Assembly (NCBI GenBank): GCA_030619765.1
Contig: JAUXAU010000013.1
Coordinates: 1 to 48,537 of the forward strand
Reading direction: 5' to 3'
DNA from: Thermoplasmatota archaeon
Lineage (GTDB): Archaea > Thermoplasmatota > E2 > DHVEG-1
DNA length: 48,537 bases
Below, in pieces: positions 43,207 through 48,537 of the stretch. Position 1 is the stretch's first letter. Each line of letters starts with the position of its first letter. Under the pieces are notes generated by a model that saw only the letters and a program-made list of their open reading frames with translations, made no database searches and had not been told where the DNA came from. Both the position numbers and the translations under genes were made by a program.

Positions 43207-43378
43207 ATCCTTTCCTGTATGTTATATTATAAATGTACGTTTTTAAAACTTTCTATTTTTATATGCTTTGATATTTTATATTATTTTTGTTAAATAGAAC
43301 TATTGAATTATAAAAAGTAACAATGAAGTTAGACTGGGATGTTTACTAGTAATTTGTGTTTACTTCTCCCTAATATCT

Positions 43379-43936
43379 TTATTTTTCTTTTAAAAAATTA
43401 ATGAATTTGTCCAACGCTTTCCCTCGATGAGAAAATGTGTTCTTTTCTTCAGTACTCATCTCAGCAAATGTTTTTGTTTCAACGTTAGGAATAAATATTG
43501 GATCGTAACCAAACCCCCTCTCCCCTCTTTCTTTATTGGCTATCGTCCCTTGGCATTCTCCAATAAAAAACAGAGGCTTTTTATTGGATTCAGAATAAGC
43601 ATACACAGATTTGAAAATTGCTGTTCTCCTCTTTTTATCTTCCAAAAGTTTTAGAATGCCTTTGCAACCAATTGTAAAAAATACATATTTAGAATACACC
43701 CCAGGAAAACCATCCAACGCATCAACAAAAAGACCAGCATCCTCGATTATAAAAGGATGGGGGAATCTTTTTTTTATGTGTTCCACACCATATCCGGCCA
43801 CTTCTTTGAGAGAAGTTCCCTGTACTTCAGGGTATCCAAGATTTTCTTGGACTACTGTGATATCTAAACTTTTCAACTTTTCTTTTACCTCAGAAAATTT
43901 TCCTTTATTTCCAGTAATAAAATAGATTGTTTTCAT
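43379..43936 (-). CDS. XTP/dITP pyrophosphatase (RdgB/HAM1)
   Basis: Encodes 185 residues. It removes non-canonical purine triphosphates (ITP, XTP, dITP) from the nucleotide pool. TGNKGKFSEVKEKL (~8-21) is the substrate-binding N-terminus; FIIEDAGLFVDALDGFPGVYS (Asp/Glu metal site), GERGFGYDPIFIP and SHRGKALDKF complete the family set. The ATG overlaps the bud32 stop by four bases (ATGA), making it the last gene of the kae1-bud32 operon. Such a link is found in other archaea. Confidence 0.94.
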   Translation of the reverse strand: MKTIYFITGNKGKFSEVKEKLKSLDITVVQENLGYPEVQGTSLKEVAGYGVEHIKKRFPHPFIIEDAGLFVDALDGFPGVYSKYVFFTIGCKGILKLLEDKKRRTAIFKSVYAYSESNKKPLFFIGECQGTIANKERGERGFGYDPIFIPNVETKTFAEMSTEEKNTFSHRGKALDKFINFLKEK

Positions 43937-44556
43937 CTGTATCTTCCTCTTTTTACAATATCCTCAATTTTTTTAATTACTGTGCCTGCGTTTCCGCTAA
44001 ATTCTTTTTTGTACCCTTCGAGTACATAATCAAAGCAATCTGGATGCTGAGAATGGGTGGACTCAAAAGCTTCCATAAGAACATGCAAGTCAACTCCTTT
44101 TGTTTCAATTTCACCATTTTTACTACCCAGCCCAAAGTCAATAAAATGTATTCTGTCGTCTAGTAATATCATGTTTGAAGTTGTGATATCTCCATGGATA
44201 ATATCATTATTGTGAAGTTTCGCTATACTTTTTCCCATCATGTTACATATACGCTTTCTCTCTTTTTCATCTAAATCATTTAAAATATCTTTTATTCGTT
44301 TTCCTTCAAGATACTGCATTGTAATTACGCCTTCTTTGAGATCAACATCATAGATTATTGGAACTGACACTCCATGTAAACGTGCATCTGAGATTAGCTT
44401 TGCTTCTTCTTTCGTTCTAAAAGAAATAAGAAAAGAATCAATCTCTTTTATTCGATAGGATTTTGGTATCCTTCTCTTTTGAACTGCTTTTTCTTCCAAA
44501 TAACGAGACAAACAGATTTCTGCCTCTGCTCCTCTGTAAATTATCTTTTTATTCAC
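43933..44556 (-). CDS. bud32: KEOPS complex kinase Bud32
   Basis: Encodes 207 residues. It is the small RIO-like ATPase of KEOPS, which with Kae1 makes the t6A modification of ANN-decoding tRNAs. QKRRIPKSYR (ATP-site lysines), AKLHNNDIIHGDITTSNMIL (HGDxTTSN loop) and IHFIDFGLGS (metal) are all present. GTG 44556 is the start and overlaps the end of kae1 by 8 bases. In many archaea the two genes are fused; here they are separate proteins but strongly coupled. Confidence 0.95.
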   Translation of the reverse strand: MNKKIIYRGAEAEICLSRYLEEKAVQKRRIPKSYRIKEIDSFLISFRTKEEAKLISDARLHGVSVPIIYDVDLKEGVITMQYLEGKRIKDILNDLDEKERKRICNMMGKSIAKLHNNDIIHGDITTSNMILLDDRIHFIDFGLGSKNGEIETKGVDLHVLMEAFESTHSQHPDCFDYVLEGYKKEFSGNAGTVIKKIEDIVKRGRYR

Positions 44557-45544
44557 GCCAGCTCACATCCACCATATCTGTTCTAAAACGTTGGTCAATT
44601 ACACTTTCTTCAATACTCATTCGTATACCGCTATTGTACATTAAAAAGCCAAGCCATGCGATCATAGCGCCATTGTCAATACAAAGATCTTGTGAAGGAA
44701 CAAAAAAAGATGCATAGCGTTCTTGTGCCATTGTTTTAACCATATCTCTCAATCGTTTATTACTTGCAACACCACCTCCCAAAAGAACCTCATTTTTTTC
44801 AGTGTGAGCTATTGCCCGTTCAGTTACCTCAGTAAGTGCTGCGAATGTCGTTTCTTGAATTGAAAAGCATGTGTCTTCCAATTTTTCTCCTTTGCGAACG
44901 TATTGTTCTGCTGATGTCAATAAACCTGAAAAAGCAATGTCCATTCCTTTTATCGAATAAGGGAGTTTCAAATATTTTTGTCCCTTCTTTGCTAATTCTT
45001 CAATTTTAGGTCCGCAGGGAAATTCCATTCCCATAAATCTACCAAACTTATCAAGACAATTACCAATTCCCACATCAAGTGTTTCGCCAAATACGCGGTA
45101 TTTACCTTCTGCAAATGCAATAACCTGCGTGTTTGCACCTGAGACATATAGTAAAACGGGATCTTTGCAACCGTTAATAGTTCCCCTTCCGATCTCTAGA
45201 TGTGCAACGCAATGATTAACTCCCATAATCGGTTTATCAAGAGCTAATGCAAGAGCGCGGGCTGCAGTTGCTGCAGTTCTAAGACATGGTCCAAGTCCGG
45301 GTCCTTGTGAAAAAGACACCAAGTCAATATCAGAAAAATCAATTTGTGTTTTTTTAACGGATTCACTAATTAAATCTGCAATGTAGGTGGCATGATGGTT
45401 TGCAGCCTCTCTTGGATGTATACCTCCCTTCCCTGGGCTATATGTTTTGATGTTGTTGGAGAGGACATTGCATTTCCCTTTTACATCTTGGATAATGCCA
45501 ATGCCAATACTGTGAGCAGTACCTTCAATGCCTAAACTTATCAT
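44549..45544 (-). CDS. kae1: tRNA threonylcarbamoyladenosine synthase subunit Kae1
   Basis: Encodes 331 residues, the single-domain length. It transfers threonylcarbamoyl to A37 of tRNA within KEOPS. SFSQGPGLGPCLRTAATAAR (~80-99), NHCVAHLEIGRG (HxxxH iron ligands, ~109-120), VSGANTQVIAF (~134-144) and LLGGGVASNKRLRD (~258-271) are canonical; the third metal ligand is the Asp in LCIDNGAMIAW. A TTTTATATGA box on minus (~45561-45570) lies close enough to ATG 45544 for a leaderless message. It is the first gene of kae1-bud32-RdgB-like operon. Confidence 0.97.
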   Translation of the reverse strand: MISLGIEGTAHSIGIGIIQDVKGKCNVLSNNIKTYSPGKGGIHPREAANHHATYIADLISESVKKTQIDFSDIDLVSFSQGPGLGPCLRTAATAARALALALDKPIMGVNHCVAHLEIGRGTINGCKDPVLLYVSGANTQVIAFAEGKYRVFGETLDVGIGNCLDKFGRFMGMEFPCGPKIEELAKKGQKYLKLPYSIKGMDIAFSGLLTSAEQYVRKGEKLEDTCFSIQETTFAALTEVTERAIAHTEKNEVLLGGGVASNKRLRDMVKTMAQERYASFFVPSQDLCIDNGAMIAWLGFLMYNSGIRMSIEESVIDQRFRTDMVDVSWRE

Positions 45545-45626
45545 TAAGTGGTAATCGGATTCATATAAAATAAATTTGGTTTATTGGCTAACCAAAATTA
45601 ATTACAAAGCGTTAAAAGGATTTTAG

Positions 45627-45643
45627 AGAAAAAATAAGAAAAA
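45627..45643 (-). terminator. T-rich terminator of the FG-GAP gene
   Basis: On minus, CCTTTTTCTTATTTTTTCT follows the stop of the FG-GAP gene by a few bases. Confidence 0.5.
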
Positions 45644-45648
45644 GGTTA

Positions 45649-47565
45649 TTACGGAATTAGTATACATATTGCGAATAATACTATTGCGTTTTCTGTTCTT
45701 GTAACTTTCTCTGCATTTGATGCATCTGCTGTCACAATTATTTCGATTTTCCCCAATCTAAATAGAAGTATTCTCTCATGAATTTCTTTCTCAGGTTCAA
45801 GTAATGGAGTACCGCGTTCAAGTGATGCATTTATTAGACCCAATATTCCACCTTTTACAGAAACGCTCCATTCTACTTCAGTAGCATTTTCATCTCCAAT
45901 GTTTTTAATAATTACATGTATGCCAATACCACCTTTAATGTCTATTTTAAGTTCAGGTGCGAGTTGTATAATTGTTACAGATAATGGTTCAGACCAATTA
46001 CTTTCTCGATCGAAACTATCTTTGGCTTTTACTTTTATCATGTATACACCAGGTGTAGTCCAGATGTGAGATTCATAAACTACCACCTCAGAATCAAATG
46101 GTCCAATCCAATCTGTTACTTCGTCCCCAAAATCCCATTTGTACCATACTTGATCTCCATCTGGATCAGTCGTGCTAGTTGAAAATGTGAGTTCTTCTCC
46201 TACTTCGCCTTCAGTGGGTCCATTTATTTCTGGTGTATCTGGTGGTTGATTATCTTTCAAACAAGCACTATGTCTAAGGTCATGTCTAAACATAGGCCAA
46301 CCTGGGCCAGTACCTTCACCAGCAGCAATTGCATAAGCACGTCCATGATTATTGGTAGGTGGGGATGAGGTTCCATAGCCCCCTATAATAAAAACATCCA
46401 ACTTTCCATCGTTGTCAAAATCAGCGATGACAGGTGCATGGTTCATTCCATAGGTCTGTCCATAGTGAGCTTCTAAATCATATGTCCATACCTCACTCCC
46501 ATCGTTTCCTTGAAGGACTCTCAATATCCCATCGTCCGACCCAAATACAACATCAAGGATCCCATCATCATCTATATCTGCAATAGCTACACCACGGAAG
46601 ATAGAACCGCCTGTAGTATAACTCCAAAGTAAAGAACCAGTATAGGATAAAACTCCGAGCCTATTGTGCGAAGTAAAAACTATCTCAAGATGGCCATCAT
46701 TGTTCAAATCAGCAATTGATGTCGGTGCACCAATATAATAAGTCGCGGAATAATCCCACAAAGGACTACCATCTTCACCATTGACTACATAAACATGATT
46801 ATCATAGCAGCCAATCGCAATCTCTGGTTTCCCATCTTCATCAATATCTGCGAACGAACCTCCATGATACATGTGATCCTGAGGCTGATCAGAGAACCAA
46901 AGAACAGAAGCATCATCTCCTTTTAATGCATAAATCCGAAAATCACCGCTCCATTGAGCAACAACTATATCTAATTGTCCGTCTCCATCAAGGTCGAGAA
47001 TGTTTGGACCAGATTGAATATAACTATCAGTTCCTAAATTAGTTTGCCAACAAATACTACCATCTTCACCATTAAGACAGAAAACATAACCATAAAAAGT
47101 GCCTAGTATTACTTCAGGCTTATCATCATTATCGACATCAGCTACTGCAGGCGGCGAGTCAATACAGTTTGGATAGCCAGTGGATGTTGACCATTCTACT
47201 TGTCCTGTAGCTCCATTGAAACAATATACTCTATATGGAGAAGATGCTGGTACCACAACTTCTAAATCACCGTCTAGATCAACATCTGCTATAGCTGGTG
47301 AAGCATCATTACAACCACCAGTATTGTATTTCCAAAGAAGAGTGCCACTTTCCGCATTTAAAGCATAGATGTGCTCATCATTAAAATAGGTTCCAAAAAC
47401 AATCTCGAGATTACCATCCCCATCAATGTCATTAACTGCTGCTGATCCGAAAGAGGGTGCATCTAAATCATACCACCAAAGTATTTTGGGGAGCCATATT
47501 AACTGATTTTGAATACTCTGGAAGTGGAAGTATTCGGCCTTGATGAAACATAGGCTGCTGATCAA
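45649..47565 (-). CDS. FG-GAP/VCBS propeller surface protein with PKD domain (main frame)
   Basis: The open frame encodes 638 residues, but the first ~30 do not look coding; authentic sequence begins about LWWYDLDAPSFGSAAVND. Repeats of AxADxDxDGxxE-x-(V/I)-(V/F)-xG, each ~45 residues with calcium-binding DxDGDG loops, form a beta-propeller to ~415 (ending WPMFRHDLRHSA). A PKD-type domain follows (STTDPDGDQVWYKWDFGDE), then an immunoglobulin-like C-terminal part ending in a hydrophobic stretch. It has no signal peptide in this frame; that is found in the overlapping frame at 47468-47719, so the gene is split by a frameshift near 47484-47491. Confidence 0.75.
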   Translation of the reverse strand: MISSLCFIKAEYFHFQSIQNQLIWLPKILWWYDLDAPSFGSAAVNDIDGDGNLEIVFGTYFNDEHIYALNAESGTLLWKYNTGGCNDASPAIADVDLDGDLEVVVPASSPYRVYCFNGATGQVEWSTSTGYPNCIDSPPAVADVDNDDKPEVILGTFYGYVFCLNGEDGSICWQTNLGTDSYIQSGPNILDLDGDGQLDIVVAQWSGDFRIYALKGDDASVLWFSDQPQDHMYHGGSFADIDEDGKPEIAIGCYDNHVYVVNGEDGSPLWDYSATYYIGAPTSIADLNNDGHLEIVFTSHNRLGVLSYTGSLLWSYTTGGSIFRGVAIADIDDDGILDVVFGSDDGILRVLQGNDGSEVWTYDLEAHYGQTYGMNHAPVIADFDNDGKLDVFIIGGYGTSSPPTNNHGRAYAIAAGEGTGPGWPMFRHDLRHSACLKDNQPPDTPEINGPTEGEVGEELTFSTSTTDPDGDQVWYKWDFGDEVTDWIGPFDSEVVVYESHIWTTPGVYMIKVKAKDSFDRESNWSEPLSVTIIQLAPELKIDIKGGIGIHVIIKNIGDENATEVEWSVSVKGGILGLINASLERGTPLLEPEKEIHERILLFRLGKIEIIVTADASNAEKVTRTENAIVLFAICILIP

Positions 47566-47719
47566 TATCCTTTAAAAAAATGTAGCTATCGCCATTATTT
47601 TGACCAATATTATTCCTTTTTCCGATATTTCCATGGGCCCCTATTACAATACTGGCTCCAACACATAAAATTATTACAATTAATGCAATTTCTTTTCTAA
47701 ATGAGTTATTCTTGATCAT
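47468..47719 (-). pseudogene. N-terminal fragment with signal peptide of the FG-GAP gene
   Basis: Encodes 83 residues: a signal peptide (~9-27, EIALIVIILCVGASIVIGAH) and a linker ending MAPQNTLVV before a stop. Reading the next frame from the G4/T4 tract (47484-47491 on plus; CCCCAAAA on minus) gives MAPQ-ILWWYDLDAPSF, which joins smoothly to the FG-GAP protein. Skipping one base (+1) or deleting one C or A restores a single ~690-residue secreted protein. It could be a sequencing or assembly error, a real mutation, or programmed frameshifting. Confidence 0.65.
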
Positions 47720-47843
47720 TATTTTCCTCCCGATAATATAATATCTATAGAAAAGTATGATATATAAATTCTATCCTTTATCATTGATTCATTTTGGGTA
47801 AAATTGTGTTTTTTCAATTTTAAACAATAAATAATTCAATGGA

Positions 47844-48170
47844 TTATCCATGTATATTTACTAATTCACCCATTGAAATCCCGATGACGAAGTCCATTCC
47901 TCCAATCGGTATTATAAGGTAGGCATCTGGAAAGGTGACATTACAAAAAAAAACTGTTCCATAGGCACCTTCGGTGGTATTCCATTTTAAGTAATGCAGC
48001 CTAATTGCATAAGCATGGATTGTATTGTTCTCAATTTCAGAAATTTGAATAAATCCTCTAAGCCAAAGCTTACTTGTGTCTTGTGCAGGTACTATAGTTG
48101 CTGTTGATATTAATGGTATAATTGCGATTAGCAGAAAGACAACAAGTATGCTTATTATTTTTCTTTTCAT
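47844..48170 (-). CDS. Small secreted or membrane-linked protein, unknown
   Basis: Encodes 108 residues. A signal peptide spans ~4-29 (ISILVVFLLIAIIPLISTAT). The mature part is strand-rich (LWLRGFIQISEIENNTIHAY, GTVFFCNVTFPDAYLIIP) with one Cys and several N-x-T sites. No family is recognised. AAAGGTATATAAA precedes ATG 48170, and TATA-like boxes lie on minus at ~48189-48196 and ~48208-48217. It is followed after ~125 bases by the FG-GAP gene on the same strand. Confidence 0.6.
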   Translation of the reverse strand: MKRKIISILVVFLLIAIIPLISTATIVPAQDTSKLWLRGFIQISEIENNTIHAYAIRLHYLKWNTTEGAYGTVFFCNVTFPDAYLIIPIGGMDFVIGISMGELVNIHG

Positions 48171-48280
48171 TTTATATACCTTTCTTTATAAATATAATGC
48201 CATATCGCTTATATAAAGTTATATGCTAATCGATGTCGAATTAACATATAATCTGAATTACAGATTCTTCTGGACTAAGA

Positions 48281-48319
48281 TAAAAAAGAGAATAGAGAAG
48301 GTTGGGGGATGCCCTTCTC
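48281..48319 (-). terminator. Intrinsic-type terminator on the minus strand
   Basis: Read on minus, GAGAAGG (48319-48313) pairs with CCTTCTC (48301-48295) and is followed by TATTCTCTTTTTTATC. The strong hairpin plus T-run suggests that something upstream on minus (to the right, beyond or within the GC-rich end) is transcribed. Confidence 0.5.
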
Positions 48320-48404
48320 CACCCATATTTAGTGAATTCTATCTACTCATATTTACGTCAGGTCAAACTCTTCAAATTGACTAGTTCACAGATTACAAAG
48401 TGAA

Positions 48405-48537
48405 ATAGGGGTTTCACCCCTATAACCCCGTTCCGCCTTCGCTTCCTCGGCACGCCCTTCGGTCATGCCGCATCCCCGCTCGGCGGGAACACCTGCAATG
48501 TCTGCTGCCGATCATCAATCACTTTTACACCATGACG
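48405..48537. repeat. GC-rich hairpin-filled window end, probable dispersed repeat
   Basis: ATAGGGGT (48405-48412) pairs with ACCCCTAT (48416-48423) round TTC. CGGCA/TGCCG (48448-48452, 48466-48470) and CCCGC/GCGGG around 48476-48486 also pair. The segment is far richer in G/C than all sequence before it and shows no ORF. A break at a multi-copy repeat would explain why the window ends here. Identity is unknown. Confidence 0.35.

Noticed and set aside
43927-44163. Plus-strand frames opposite bud32 and the RdgB-like gene
   Set aside because: The minus-strand genes carry complete family motifs and overlapping starts and stops; these frames have none.

Overview
The window is AT-rich archaeal DNA. 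The information-processing genes leave little doubt: archaeal-type leucyl- and valyl-tRNA synthetases, SRP54, PCNA, the RNase P protein Rnp2 (Pop5), transcription factor TFS, DNA topoisomerase VI A and B, and Kae1/Bud32. TATA boxes followed about 25 bases later by either a start codon (leaderless genes) or a GGAGG/GGTG ribosome site are seen throughout. Secreted gingipain-like C25 peptidases with a PKD domain, an M14 carboxypeptidase, PQQ and FG-GAP propellers, and a tungsten/molybdenum aldehyde:ferredoxin oxidoreductase suggest an anaerobic, protein-degrading euryarchaeon, plausibly a sediment Thermoplasmatota relative. The lineage is inference. No rRNA, tRNA or CRISPR array was seen.

Layout. 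Bases 1-4.2 kb are accessory: a possible insertion-sequence end, a truncated copy of a small basic gene whose intact copy lies at 1967-2419, a HEPN-like gene, two decayed transposase tails, two small cysteine-containing proteins, and a compact structured RNA candidate at 2547-2629. From 4.2 to 14.1 kb come leuS, a giant membrane-anchored PQQ/Ig-like surface protein, glycerate 2-kinase and srp54. From 14.2 to 22.8 kb lie two C25 peptidases with matching ends, the pcn-rnp2 operon and three related secreted proteins. From 22.9 to 30.5 kb lie a Nudix-tfs pair, mobB, a DMT permease, a kinase-like protein and an operon (26707-30548) built around an aldehyde:ferredoxin oxidoreductase with its polyferredoxin.

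A second structured RNA candidate (about 30703-30769) follows that operon. From 30.9 to 39.5 kb are an M14 carboxypeptidase, two very small membrane proteins, a zinc-ribbon protein, a hexulose-phosphate synthase/RraA fusion overlapping a DUF362 iron-sulfur protein, an acetate-type transporter and valS. From 39.7 to 45.5 kb are top6B-top6A and the tightly overlapping kae1-bud32-itpA operon. The last 3 kb hold a frameshifted FG-GAP surface protein, a small secreted protein and a GC-rich, hairpin-filled end unlike the rest of the window.

The most promising unexplained signal is the pair of RNA candidates. In both, a TATA box sits about 26 bases before the first base of a long stem (15 bp with one G-U pair; 12 bp with one G-U pair). 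The stem encloses a pyrimidine-rich loop containing CTCCTC or CACCTC, complementary to Shine-Dalgarno sequences. A third stem at 16580-16628 has the same promoter geometry but no such loop. Other items of note are a ValS lacking both KMSKS lysines, gene-conversion-like ends in the C25 pair with a shared C-terminal tail, and a 35-codon membrane protein whose ribosome site lies inside the last codons of valS.
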